From: JBAZMA01 sp041649995
GTDB lineage: Bacteria; Omnitrophota; Gorgyraeia; Velamenicoccales; Velamenicoccaceae
DNA length: 64,000 nt
Reading direction: 5' to 3'
Assembly (NCBI GenBank): GCA_041649995.1
Contig: JBAZMA010000003.1
Coordinates: 1-64,000, forward strand
The notes beneath the pieces were generated by a model. That model was not told the origin of the DNA, ran no database searches, and saw nothing but the letters and a program-made list of their open reading frames with translations. Position numbers and translations under genes: made by a program. Positions within the stretch are counted from its first letter, which is position 1. The number at the start of each line of letters is the position of its first letter. Of this stretch, positions 1-8,448 are shown one piece after another.

Positions 1-125
1 AAACATTAAGGTATTTCGCTGATTAGGAAGTTAGGGTGCTCGTCCCTTACAGGGACGGCGCTAAACTGAAAACATTAAGCGTTGTCCCCTTTTTAAGGGG
101 ACTTCGCTAAACCTAAAACATTAAG
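1..125. repeat. Short hairpin repeats upstream of rnhB
   Basis: The word AACATTAAG occurs three times (about 2, 71 and 116). Between the copies lie two perfect hairpins: 41-57 (CGTCCCT/AGGGACG, 3-base loop) and 84-102 (GTCCCC/GGGGAC). Each hairpin is followed by CGCTAAAC. The layout looks like a duplicated leader or terminator module between an unseen upstream gene and rnhB. No T-tract follows on the + strand, so a Rho-independent terminator is not supported. Confidence 0.6.
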
Positions 126-734
126 GTGCTCGCTTTCGAACGGCGCGCGAAAAAAGAGGGCTTTACTGTTATCATCGGCATTGATGAAGCCGGGCGCGGT
201 CCTTTGGCCGGGCCTGTTGTTGCCGCCGCTGTCCATCTCAAGACCTTCTCCTTCAAAAACCGCATTGATGATTCCAAGAAATTGACGCCCCAGCAGAGGG
301 CCAGGGCCTTTGATGAAATCATGGGCAAGGCTTGTTTCGGCGTGGGCGTCATCGGTGAGAGTGTTGTCGACAGCATCAATGTCTCAGCGGCGGCGAACCG
401 GGCCGTTGACACGGCTGTCGGCCGGCTGGCATGGCGGCTCAGGCAACAGGGTCTCGACCTTCAGAAAACCATTCTGCTTTTAGACGGCAGGCTCAAGTCA
501 AGTCTGCCTTATTCCGCAAAAGAGATCATCGGCGGAGACGGACGTTCCCTGTCCATCGCCGCCGCTTCCATCATAGCCAAGGTCGTCAGGGACAAGCTGA
601 TGGTCGTCTATGACCGTCTTTACCCCCAGTATGGTTTTTCCAGACACAAAGGCTATGGCACGGCCGGACATTTCGACCGGATCGCGAAATTCGGTTTGTC
701 CCCTATCCATCGAAGGACGTTTTGCCGGAGATGA
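126..734 (+). CDS. rnhB: Ribonuclease HII
   Basis: Ribonuclease HII cuts the RNA strand of RNA-DNA hybrids and starts removal of single ribonucleotides from DNA in the cytoplasm. The 202-residue protein has the family's usual length. It opens with the conserved GIDEAGRGPLAGPVVAAAV block carrying the metal-binding Asp-Glu pair, followed by DSKKL and the later SIIAKVVRD segment. The start used is GTG at 126, just after the last hairpin-associated repeat; there is no strong ribosome site. yraN follows after a short gap, a common pairing in bacteria. Confidence 0.95.
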   Translation: MLAFERRAKKEGFTVIIGIDEAGRGPLAGPVVAAAVHLKTFSFKNRIDDSKKLTPQQRARAFDEIMGKACFGVGVIGESVVDSINVSAAANRAVDTAVGRLAWRLRQQGLDLQKTILLLDGRLKSSLPYSAKEIIGGDGRSLSIAAASIIAKVVRDKLMVVYDRLYPQYGFSRHKGYGTAGHFDRIAKFGLSPIHRRTFCRR

Positions 735-759
735 AGGATCAGAAGCCTTCTTTTTAGCT

Positions 760-1137
760 ATGGATCAGAGACAGCAGACCGGACGCCAGGGGGAAGAGGA
801 CGCGGCCGGGTTTTTGCGAAAAAAAGGCTACAAGATCCTGGCCCGCAATATCTCAACCCCTTTGGGGGAGATTGATATCGTGGCGCGGGAAAAGGATGTT
901 CTTTGTTTTATCGAGGTCCGCACGCGCAGAGGCTTTCACGGGTCGTTGGCGGCCCTGGAATCCGTGGACGCGGCCAAGCAGCGCAGGCTTATAAGACTGG
1001 CTCTTTGGTATATGAAGGACAAGAAGATAGAGAACAGGCGCGTGAGATTCGATGTCGTGGCTGTATCCCCGGATGACTTTTCCTGCTTTTGTCTTGTTCG
1101 TAACGCCTTTGACGATCCCGCAGCCGCAAGGCCTTGA
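760..1137 (+). CDS. yraN: YraN family (UPF0102) endonuclease-like protein
   Basis: A 125-residue protein of the UPF0102 family, which has a restriction-endonuclease-like fold and no firmly established role. The family signature is visible: GRQGEEDAAGFLRKKGYKIL, then GEIDIVA, then CFIEVRTR, which correspond to the nuclease-type acidic residues and the ExR/K element. The ATG at 760 is chosen because the conserved domain begins right after it; an upstream in-frame start would lie inside rnhB. It sits 25 bp after rnhB and is probably co-transcribed with it. Confidence 0.88.
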   Translation: MDQRQQTGRQGEEDAAGFLRKKGYKILARNISTPLGEIDIVAREKDVLCFIEVRTRRGFHGSLAALESVDAAKQRRLIRLALWYMKDKKIENRRVRFDVVAVSPDDFSCFCLVRNAFDDPAAARP

Positions 1138-1182
1138 ACTTAGGATGAACGGCCTTCGGGACAGGGTTTTCCACAGGAAGGT

Positions 1183-2850
1183 ATGAATCAGAAACCGAAA
1201 CCCATCAGATCTATCGCCCGCTCTCTGGGCATCCGCGACAGGGAGCTGGAATTAAACGGCAACCATAAAGCCAAGATCGATCTTTCCATCCTGGAACGGT
1301 TGAAGCCCCGGCGAGCCCGGTATGTCCTTGTCAGCGCCGTAACGCCTACGCCCTTAGGCGAAGGAAAGACCGTTACGACCATTGGTTTGTCCATGGCGCT
1401 AAACCGCCTGGGCGTGAAATCCGCCTGCACCTTGCGGCAGTCTTCTTTGGGGCCGTTGTTCGGTTCCAAGGGGATGGCCACCGGAGGCGGGCGTTCGCAG
1501 GTCATTCCGTTCGACGAGATCAATCTGCATTTTACCGGGGATATGCACGCCGTGGCTGAGGCCAATAACCTCCTGTCGGCGTTTCTGGAAAATTCCATCT
1601 TTCACGGCAATCCGTTGCGGATCGATCCTGATTCCATCCTTTGGAAACGGTGTCTGGATATCAGCGACAGGTCGTTACGCCGGATCCGTTATACCTTAAA
1701 GATGGAGGGCGCTTCCCGCGAGATGGCCAGCGGTTTTGAGGTGACGGCCGCCTCGGAGTTGATGTCCATTCTGGCCTTGAGCAGGGATCGCGCGGACCTG
1801 CGGTCAAGGCTTAAGGAGATCGTGGTCGGCCGCGACGCGTCCGGCGCTCTTGTGCGCAGCCGCGATTTGAAGGCCGACGGGATGATGGCCGCCGTGTTGA
1901 CGGACGCCATCAAGCCGAATCTTGTCCAGACCTGCGAACATACACCGTGCCTGGTCCACGCGGGCCCCTTTGCCAATATTTCTATCGGCACAAGCTCTAT
2001 TCTGGCCGACAGGATCGCTTTGGGCTTAAGCGATTATGTCGTGACGGAAAGCGGGTTTGGCGTGGACTGCGGGGGAGAAAAATTCTTTGACATCAAATGC
2101 CGTGTCGCCGGTTTCCAGCCTGACGCCTGTGTCCTGGTCTGTTCTCTGCGGGGCCTGAAGGCGCAAAGCCGGAAAATCACGGTGACTCCCGGAGAGAGGA
2201 TGCCGCAAGGGCTTTTTCAGGAAGACCAGGAAGCCCTGGAGCAGGGCATTGTGAACCTGCGCAAGCATATCGAGAACGTGCGCCTGTTCAATATTCCGGT
2301 CCTTGTGTGCGTGAATGTTTTTCCTCAGGATACCGAAGCGGAATTGGCGTTTGTCCGGCAGAAGGCCGGGGATTTCGGGGCCCGGGATTGTTGTCTGAGC
2401 CGGATGTGGGAAGAGGGTTCAGCGGGAGGGCTTGACCTCGCCCGGAGCCTGCTTGAGATCACCCGCAGCAGGGCAGAAGGTTTCCGGTATCTCTACGAGG
2501 ACAATCTGTCTCTGGAAAAAAAGATCGAGATGATCGCCTCAAAGATCTATGGCGCCGCGAGCGTTGATTTTTCGCCCCAGTCCAGGCAGATGCTGGCATT
2601 TTATGAGGAGGCCGGATTCGGCCGTCTTCCGGTCTGTATCGCCAAAACGCAGTTTTCCTTGTCGCATGATGAGTCCCTCAAGGGGGCGCCGCGCGGTTTT
2701 GTTTTTCCCGTCAAGGATGTGCGGCTTCAGGCAGGCGCGGGTTTTGTCCTGGCGCACGCGTCTTTGATGCAGACCATGCCTGGCCTGCCCCGTCATCCCA
2801 GAGGAGAACAGGTGGATGTCAGCGCCACGGGCGAAGTGACGGGTCTTTAG
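1183..2850 (+). CDS. fhs: Formate--tetrahydrofolate ligase
   Basis: This enzyme joins formate to tetrahydrofolate using ATP, giving 10-formyl-THF, the entry step of the methyl branch of the Wood-Ljungdahl pathway. The 555-residue length matches the bacterial enzyme. The nucleotide loop TPLGEGKT lies near residues 53-60, followed by the conserved LRQSSLGPLFGSKG segment. A strong ribosome site (AGGAAGGT at about 1174-1181) precedes the ATG. It heads a run of one-carbon genes (fchA, folD, metF, acsB), which supports a pathway role beyond purine synthesis. Confidence 0.96.
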   Translation: MNQKPKPIRSIARSLGIRDRELELNGNHKAKIDLSILERLKPRRARYVLVSAVTPTPLGEGKTVTTIGLSMALNRLGVKSACTLRQSSLGPLFGSKGMATGGGRSQVIPFDEINLHFTGDMHAVAEANNLLSAFLENSIFHGNPLRIDPDSILWKRCLDISDRSLRRIRYTLKMEGASREMASGFEVTAASELMSILALSRDRADLRSRLKEIVVGRDASGALVRSRDLKADGMMAAVLTDAIKPNLVQTCEHTPCLVHAGPFANISIGTSSILADRIALGLSDYVVTESGFGVDCGGEKFFDIKCRVAGFQPDACVLVCSLRGLKAQSRKITVTPGERMPQGLFQEDQEALEQGIVNLRKHIENVRLFNIPVLVCVNVFPQDTEAELAFVRQKAGDFGARDCCLSRMWEEGSAGGLDLARSLLEITRSRAEGFRYLYEDNLSLEKKIEMIASKIYGAASVDFSPQSRQMLAFYEEAGFGRLPVCIAKTQFSLSHDESLKGAPRGFVFPVKDVRLQAGAGFVLAHASLMQTMPGLPRHPRGEQVDVSATGEVTGL

Positions 2851-2943
2851 ATGTAACCTGAAACGATAAAATTTTTTGAGTTCGTTTGAGAGGTTCGGAT
2901 TTTTGAAATTCTCTGGTTGAAGGCAATCTCAATCGAGGTGATC

Positions 2944-3498
2944 ATGACCTATGCGGGCGGTTCCATTAAAAAATTTGTCGAAGATCTTTCTTCAAAGACC
3001 CCCGCTCCGGGCGGGGGGTCTGTGGCGGCCCTGGCACTGGCCTGCGGGGCGGGGCTTCTGGCCATGGCCTGCCGTTATACTCTCGGAAAAAAAACTTACA
3101 GGGAATTTTCCGTCCGGTGCCGTTTGATCTTGAAGAGGAGCCTGGAAATCAGGCGGCAGGCGCTGGGGTTAATGGATGCCGACATCAAGGCGTATTTGAG
3201 CAAGGACGCCGAACAGTCTATTGCTGTTCCGGCGAAGGTCTGCCGTCTGTCGGTTGAGGTCCTGCGGGGAGCCGACGAGGTCGTTGGCAAGGGCAGCGTG
3301 TATCTGAAGTCCGATGCCCGGCTCGCGGCGAGCCTCGCCTGCGCGGCTCTGGCCGCCTCTTTTTCCTACGTGCGCATCAACCTATTGTGTTTGAAAAGAG
3401 AAGGGAAAAATGAGAAACTGATCCATGAACTTAAGACACGGGCCAGGTCCGTTAAAAAACTGATGAAAGCCTACGGGGAGAATTCATGGCCGTTCTGA
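2944..3498 (+). CDS. fchA: Methenyltetrahydrofolate cyclohydrolase (FTCD cyclodeaminase family)
   Basis: The 184-residue protein belongs to the cyclodeaminase/cyclohydrolase family, whose stand-alone members (FchA) interconvert methenyl-THF and 10-formyl-THF. The N-terminal FVEDLSSKTPAPGGGSVAAL block is the family signature. The ATG at 2944 is preceded by GAGGTG (2935-2940). The gene overlaps folD by 13 bp, so the two are translationally coupled. The neighbouring FolD appears to lack the cyclohydrolase lysine, which makes a true cyclohydrolase role for this gene more likely. A formimino-THF cyclodeaminase role is the alternative, but no histidine-degradation gene is nearby. Confidence 0.85.
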   Translation: MTYAGGSIKKFVEDLSSKTPAPGGGSVAALALACGAGLLAMACRYTLGKKTYREFSVRCRLILKRSLEIRRQALGLMDADIKAYLSKDAEQSIAVPAKVCRLSVEVLRGADEVVGKGSVYLKSDARLAASLACAALAASFSYVRINLLCLKREGKNEKLIHELKTRARSVKKLMKAYGENSWPF

Positions 3499-4352
3499 TG
3501 GAAGGAAAGATCGTTGCCGGGAAGATCCGTCAGGATCTTAAAAAAGAGGCGGACCGGCTGAGGAAGCGTCACCAGCGCGTTCCGAAATTATGCTGTTTAA
3601 GCGTCGGAGCCAACGCCGCGGGTTCGGTCTATCTGAAGTCCCAGGCCAGGGCGTGTTCGGAGATCGGCATCGAACACTCCGTTATGAGCCTTCCTGAGGA
3701 TATCCGTCAGGAAGACCTCATCGGCGCGATCGTGAAGTTGAACGCGGATCCCCTTGTGACCGGCATCATGATCCAGTGCCCTTTGCCGGATTCCATGGAT
3801 CTGCAGGAGGCCGCGTCTTTTGTCCTGCCCAGCAAGGACGCCGAGGGTATTCATCCGGAAAATCTGGGCCGCCTGGTCCTGGGGAGAGAACGGGTTATCC
3901 CCTGCACCGCCCAGGCCTGTCTGGAAATGCTGCGCTATTATCAGGTCAAATTATACGGGAAACAAGCCGTGGTCGTAGGCCATTCTCCGATCGTCGGAAA
4001 ACCGGTCAGCCTCCTGCTCATGAAAGAATTTGCCACGACGTCTGTCTGTCATATCGCGACTTCAGAGGCTCAAAAGCTTCAGGATTACGTGCGGTTCGCC
4101 GAGGTGCTCATTGTGGCCGTGGGGAAACCCGGCGTCATCAAGGGCGACTGGATCAAACCGGGCGCCGTTGTTATCGACATCGGTATCAACAGATCGGGGG
4201 AGGGCCTTGTCGGCGATGTGGAGTTTTCGGCAGCCGCCCTGAAGGCGTCGCATATTACCCCTGTTCCGGGAGGCGTCGGCCCCCTGACCGTGACGATGCT
4301 GATGAAGAATGTCTGTGAGTTGTTCAAGGAATCGGTGAAAACCGGGATTTAG
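3486..4352 (+). CDS. folD: Methylene-THF dehydrogenase (FolD family, cyclohydrolase lysine replaced)
   Basis: FolD normally carries both NAD(P)-dependent methylene-THF dehydrogenase and methenyl-THF cyclohydrolase activity. The 288-residue protein aligns along its whole length, with IMIQCPLP, GHSPIVGKPVSLLL (nucleotide-binding) and the C-terminal TPVPGGVGPLTV signature. In the active-site motif the family has Y-x-x-x-K, but this protein reads YLKSQ at residues 49-53, so the catalytic lysine (Lys56 in the human enzyme) is Gln53. The later KDVDG motif reads KDAEG. Loss of that lysine is expected to remove cyclohydrolase activity and leave dehydrogenase activity, matching the adjacent fchA. The ribosome site is GGGGAG at 3476-3481. 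Confidence 0.93.
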   Translation: MAVLMEGKIVAGKIRQDLKKEADRLRKRHQRVPKLCCLSVGANAAGSVYLKSQARACSEIGIEHSVMSLPEDIRQEDLIGAIVKLNADPLVTGIMIQCPLPDSMDLQEAASFVLPSKDAEGIHPENLGRLVLGRERVIPCTAQACLEMLRYYQVKLYGKQAVVVGHSPIVGKPVSLLLMKEFATTSVCHIATSEAQKLQDYVRFAEVLIVAVGKPGVIKGDWIKPGAVVIDIGINRSGEGLVGDVEFSAAALKASHITPVPGGVGPLTVTMLMKNVCELFKESVKTGI

Positions 4353-4393
4353 CGGGCGTTATCCGTTCATAAGAAAGGACCGTTTTTAAAATT

Positions 4394-5260
4394 ATGACAT
4401 TCAAGGAAAAATTAAACGCATCAGGTTTTGTCGTGACGTCGGAAGTCGCCCCTCCCAAAGGCATTTCCCTTAAAAAAATCATCGAGGACGTTTCTCCCCT
4501 CAAAGGCCGCGTGGATGCCGTCAATGTGACGGACCTGCAGAGTTCTGTTATGCGCATGAGTTCTCTGGCGGCCTCCATTCAGCTTAAAGAAGCCGGGTTC
4601 GAACCTATTCTTCAGGTTACCTGCCGGGACAGGAACCGTCTGGCCCTGCAGTCGGAGATTTTGTCGGCGGCGTCCTTCGGCATCGTCGATATCCTGGCGT
4701 TGACCGGGGACCATCCGTCTTTGGGCGACCATCCGCAGGCCAAGCCTGTGTTTGATATCGACGCCGTGACCCTCGTCGGAATTTTGAAGACCTTGGAACG
4801 CGGTGAGGATATGAACGGCAACAAGCTGACCGGCGAAGCGCCCAAATTCTGCGTGGGGGCTGCTGTGAATCCCGGGGCTGATCCCCTGGAGCCGGAGATC
4901 ATCAAAATGGAAAAAAAGATTGAGGCCGGCGCGGAATTTTTTCAGACCCAGGCCATTTTTGACCTGAAGGTTTTTGAAGAGTTTCTCGCCAGGACCCGCC
5001 ATCTCAAGGTTCCTGTTCTGGCCGGCGTCATGTTCCTGAAATCCGAACGCATGGCGCGTTTTGTGAATGAGCATGTGCCGGGAATTTTTGTGCCCGAGAC
5101 CCTGATCAAGGAAATGGAGCAGGCCCAGGATAAAAAACAGAAGTGCCTGGAAGTGGCTGTGAAGACTTTTCAGGCCGTGCGTCAGATGAGCCAGGGCGTC
5201 CATATCATGCCTGTCGGCTGGTACGGCATGGTGCCGCAGCTTTTGGACGCGGTCGCTTGA
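4394..5260 (+). CDS. metF: Methylenetetrahydrofolate reductase
   Basis: Reduces methylene-THF to methyl-THF with a flavin, the last step of the methyl branch before transfer to the corrinoid protein. The 288-residue TIM-barrel protein has the short form seen in anaerobes. Motifs seen include SEVAPPKG near the N-terminus, LTGDHPSLGDHP (flavin/folate site) and FFQTQAIFD. No metV-like gene lies beside it. The next gene encodes an FAD/NAD oxidoreductase, which could be its electron partner (inference). Confidence 0.93.
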   Translation: MTFKEKLNASGFVVTSEVAPPKGISLKKIIEDVSPLKGRVDAVNVTDLQSSVMRMSSLAASIQLKEAGFEPILQVTCRDRNRLALQSEILSAASFGIVDILALTGDHPSLGDHPQAKPVFDIDAVTLVGILKTLERGEDMNGNKLTGEAPKFCVGAAVNPGADPLEPEIIKMEKKIEAGAEFFQTQAIFDLKVFEEFLARTRHLKVPVLAGVMFLKSERMARFVNEHVPGIFVPETLIKEMEQAQDKKQKCLEVAVKTFQAVRQMSQGVHIMPVGWYGMVPQLLDAVA

Positions 5261-5297
5261 AACAGCTTTTAAAAGATTTTACTGAAAAAAGGATCCT

Positions 5298-6164
5298 ATG
5301 AAACATATCGTCATCATTGGGAATTCCGCGGCCGGCGTCGGTGTGGTCGAGGCCGTCAGGGAAAAAGATAAATCGAGCAGGATCACCATGCTCAGCGAAG
5401 AGCCTTTCTCGGCGTATGAACGCCCGAAGATTTTGGGCGTCCTCGAAAACCGGCTCAAGGAACGCCAGCTCGTTTGGCGGAATCTTGATTTTTACAAGAA
5501 CAACGGCGTTGAATTGCGCCTGGACACGAAAGCCGAAGGGGTGAGCCTCCACAGGAAACGCGTGAGTTTCAGGGGCAAAGACACGGATCCGCTGGAATTC
5601 GACGAGTTGGTGATCGCCTGCGGCCGTAAGGAATCCCTTCCTTCCTTAAAAGGGGTCCAGAAAGAGGGTGTTTTGGGTTTGAACGGGCTCACCGAGGTCA
5701 AATTTATCCAGGAGAACCTGCCGCTGGCTCATACTGTCCTGGTGTCGGGGCAGGGGGCTGTGGCTGAGGCCCTGGCAAAGATCATCGCGGAAAAAAAGAT
5801 CGAGGTGAAGTTTTTCGGTCCTTTGAGCGCGCCTGTGGAAGGCGTTGAAGTCGTCGCGGATAACCCGATCATCGAGATTCTGGGAGAATCGGAAATCCGG
5901 GCCGTTCGTCTTTCCAGTCAGAAAGTCGTCGGAGCGACCCTGCTTGTTTTCAGCGGAAATCTTTCGGGCCGTCAGGATTTCCTGGAAGAAACGGATATCC
6001 AGCAGGACCAGGGCATCCTTGTCGATGGAGAGCTGCGCACCTCTGTTCCGTTTGTCTGGGCCGCGGGCGACTGCAATCAGCCCAGGGACGGACAAAAACA
6101 GTACGGCTGGGACGCCGCCTATGCGCAAGGCCGCAAGCTGGGGGAGGGCTTATGCCGGAGCTAG
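5298..6164 (+). CDS. Short FAD/NAD(P)-dependent oxidoreductase
   Basis: A 288-residue pyridine nucleotide-disulfide oxidoreductase-like protein. The N-terminal FAD-binding motif IVIIGNSAAGVGVVEAV is clear, as is the second FAD contact FVWAAGDCNQ near residue 255. It is much shorter than the usual NADH oxidase/rubredoxin reductase forms of about 400 residues: the middle NAD domain is reduced (VSGQGAVAEAL) and the C-terminal interface domain is missing. It overlaps acsB by 13 bp and follows metF, so it is probably coupled to the Wood-Ljungdahl enzymes, for example passing electrons to MetF. That role is inferred from position only. Confidence 0.8.
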   Translation: MKHIVIIGNSAAGVGVVEAVREKDKSSRITMLSEEPFSAYERPKILGVLENRLKERQLVWRNLDFYKNNGVELRLDTKAEGVSLHRKRVSFRGKDTDPLEFDELVIACGRKESLPSLKGVQKEGVLGLNGLTEVKFIQENLPLAHTVLVSGQGAVAEALAKIIAEKKIEVKFFGPLSAPVEGVEVVADNPIIEILGESEIRAVRLSSQKVVGATLLVFSGNLSGRQDFLEETDIQQDQGILVDGELRTSVPFVWAAGDCNQPRDGQKQYGWDAAYAQGRKLGEGLCRS

Positions 6165-8320
6165 ACCTGGCCAAAGCCGCTTCAACGACGTCTGAAAAGC
6201 TCATCGGCCTTGCCGAGAGCGCGCTTGACGCCATGATCGCGCAAAAGGGCGCCAAGGCCCCAATCGAATTTCAGGGAACTGCCTTTTTCCTTCCGTTAAA
6301 CTTTGCTTTGACCGGTGTGGAGATCAGGACCGCCGCGGACGCCAGGGCCGCCTTGGACGGTCTCCGCCGGCTTTTTTCGTCAAAACCCATGGCCAATGGG
6401 TTGATCGTGACGCATCTGGACGGATTGTTGAATAAGGGTTTGTGCGCGTTGTTGGCCGAAGAGATCCTCTGCGCGGTGACCCATCAGCCTCAGGAAGGAT
6501 ACCTGGGTTTTGTTCCGGATACGATCCTTCGGTCTTTGGGGGTGCAGCTGGTCGACGGCCGGATTGCCGGGATTGCCGTTATCATCGGAAAAGCCAGGGA
6601 TGCGGCTTCTGCCGTGCGCGTGATCCGCGGGTTTCAGGAAAAGAACGTCGTTTGCCTTCTGGTCGGCAATGCCGCAAGCCAGAATATCAGGGACCAGCTG
6701 GTGTCCGGCGGCGTGGAACTGGGGCTGGACAATTACATCGTGCCCTTGGGCCCGCAGGAGCTTGACAGCGCGTTTGCCGTTAATTTTGCTGTGCGCGCGG
6801 CGCTCACCTTCGGCGGATACAAAGGGGGGCAGTGGAAAGAGGTCCTGGACTACTGTCAGAACCGTGTGCCCGCGTTTGTCGTTGTCCTGGGAAAGCTTGA
6901 TGAGCTGATCGTGACCACAGGCGTGGGTGTTTTGAATCTGGGTTTTCCCGTCATCACCGACCAGCCCGCCCCCCAGGTCGGCAAGATCCCGACGACAAAA
7001 TATGAGGCGCTGATCACGGAAACCGATATCGACAAGATGGTTTCCCGCGCCATAGAGACGCGCGGCATCAAGATCAAGGTTTCTCATCTGCCGATCCCCG
7101 TGCTTTTCAGCCCCGCTTTTGAAGGAGAACGCGTCCGCAAAGAGAACCTGAAGGTCGAGTCCGGCAGCAAATATTCCACTGCCTTCGAATTTCTCTCTTA
7201 CCGGCCCATGAACGAAGTGGAGGATGGGAAGGTCGAGATCTCAGGGGATGATCTGGATCAGGTTTCATCTACGGCCATGCCTTTAGGCATTGTCGTTGAA
7301 GTGGCCGCGCGCGAGCCCAATCGGGATTTTGAGCCTATTCTGGAGAGGCAGATCCACCGTTATTTTAACGAAGCCCAGGGCATCATGCATATGGGGCAGA
7401 GGGACATGATCTGGGTGCGTGTTTCCCGCGAGGCCTTTGATAAGGGATTCCGCCTGAAACATTTCGGGGTGATCATTCATGGGATGCTTCACAGGGAGTA
7501 TGGCGCCATCGTCGATAAAGTCCAGGTGCGCATTCTCACGAAACAGGCCGAGGTCGAGAGGGTCCGCAAAGCCGCGCTCCGGACATTTGAGGCGCGCGAT
7601 GAACGGCTCAGGGGCATGACGGATGAAAGCGTTGATACGTTTTACAGTTGCGCGCTCTGTCAGTCTTTCGCGCCGAACCACATCTGCATTATCACGCCCG
7701 AACGCCTGGGATTGTGCGGCGCGTATTCCTGGCTGGACGCGAAAGCCGCCTTTGAGATCATGCCCTCAGGCGGCAATCAGCCGATCGTCAAAGGGGTTTG
7801 CATGGACGCGAGCCTGGGGCAATGGCAGGATATCAACGCCTTCATTTACGAGAAGTCCAACAAGACGATTTCCGAGGTCAGCATGTATTCCATGCTGGTA
7901 TCGCCTCAGTCAAGCTGCGGATGTTTTGAGTGCATCGTCGCCCTTTTGCCGGAAGCCAACGGTGTCATGGTCGTCAACCGTGATTATACCGGGCCAACGC
8001 CTTTGGGCATGACGTTTACCCAGCTGGCGTCCTCTGTGGGGGGCGGCGTGCAGACCCCCGGATTCATCGGCGTCGGCAAGCTCTATGTGACGAGCAAAAA
8101 GTTTATATCCGCCGAAGGCGGCCTGCCCCGGCTGGTTTGGATGCCGCGGGAACTCAAGGAGGCCCTGCGCAACCGGCTCCTGGCCAGGATAGAGGAACTG
8201 GGTCTGGCGGGATTTTACGACAAGATCGCTGATGAGACCAGCGCCGAAACCATTGATGAGCTCCTGGAGTTCCTTCAATCCCAATCGCACCCGGCCCTGG
8301 GCATGACGCCCCTGTTATAA
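6152..8320 (+). CDS. acsB: Acetyl-CoA synthase (CODH/ACS complex, catalytic ACS subunit)
   Basis: Makes acetyl-CoA from CO, a corrinoid-bound methyl group and CoA at the nickel-iron A-cluster. At 722 residues it matches the bacterial form, including the N-terminal CODH-contact domain that archaeal CdhC lacks. The A-cluster ligands are all present: Cys500, Cys503, Cys512 and Cys522 for the cubane, and Cys589-Gly590-Cys591 for the distal nickel. Their spacing equals that of the Moorella enzyme with a constant offset of six. The ATG at 6152 has a strong GGGGGAGGG ribosome site. The CODH subunit, corrinoid protein and methyltransferase genes are not in the window. Confidence 0.97.
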   Translation: MPELDLAKAASTTSEKLIGLAESALDAMIAQKGAKAPIEFQGTAFFLPLNFALTGVEIRTAADARAALDGLRRLFSSKPMANGLIVTHLDGLLNKGLCALLAEEILCAVTHQPQEGYLGFVPDTILRSLGVQLVDGRIAGIAVIIGKARDAASAVRVIRGFQEKNVVCLLVGNAASQNIRDQLVSGGVELGLDNYIVPLGPQELDSAFAVNFAVRAALTFGGYKGGQWKEVLDYCQNRVPAFVVVLGKLDELIVTTGVGVLNLGFPVITDQPAPQVGKIPTTKYEALITETDIDKMVSRAIETRGIKIKVSHLPIPVLFSPAFEGERVRKENLKVESGSKYSTAFEFLSYRPMNEVEDGKVEISGDDLDQVSSTAMPLGIVVEVAAREPNRDFEPILERQIHRYFNEAQGIMHMGQRDMIWVRVSREAFDKGFRLKHFGVIIHGMLHREYGAIVDKVQVRILTKQAEVERVRKAALRTFEARDERLRGMTDESVDTFYSCALCQSFAPNHICIITPERLGLCGAYSWLDAKAAFEIMPSGGNQPIVKGVCMDASLGQWQDINAFIYEKSNKTISEVSMYSMLVSPQSSCGCFECIVALLPEANGVMVVNRDYTGPTPLGMTFTQLASSVGGGVQTPGFIGVGKLYVTSKKFISAEGGLPRLVWMPRELKEALRNRLLARIEELGLAGFYDKIADETSAETIDELLEFLQSQSHPALGMTPLL

Positions 8321-8398
8321 CTTTCAAAGAGCTGATTTTCCGGTTTCAACAGTCGTAACCTTACGGACTGACAAGGACTTATCACTTTAAAATACCTC

Positions 8399-8427
8399 TT
8401 GCATATTCCAGGAAATTGTATTATTCT
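8399..8427 (+). promoter_or_regulatory. Predicted sigma-70-type promoter for the TPR gene
   Basis: TTGCAT (8399-8404) and TATTCT (8422-8427) are separated by 17 bp, 22 bp upstream of the ATG at 8449. This is a match by eye to the -35/-10 consensus, in the gap after acsB. Confidence 0.4.
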
Positions 8428-8448
8428 AACGATAACACATTCCCCGGG

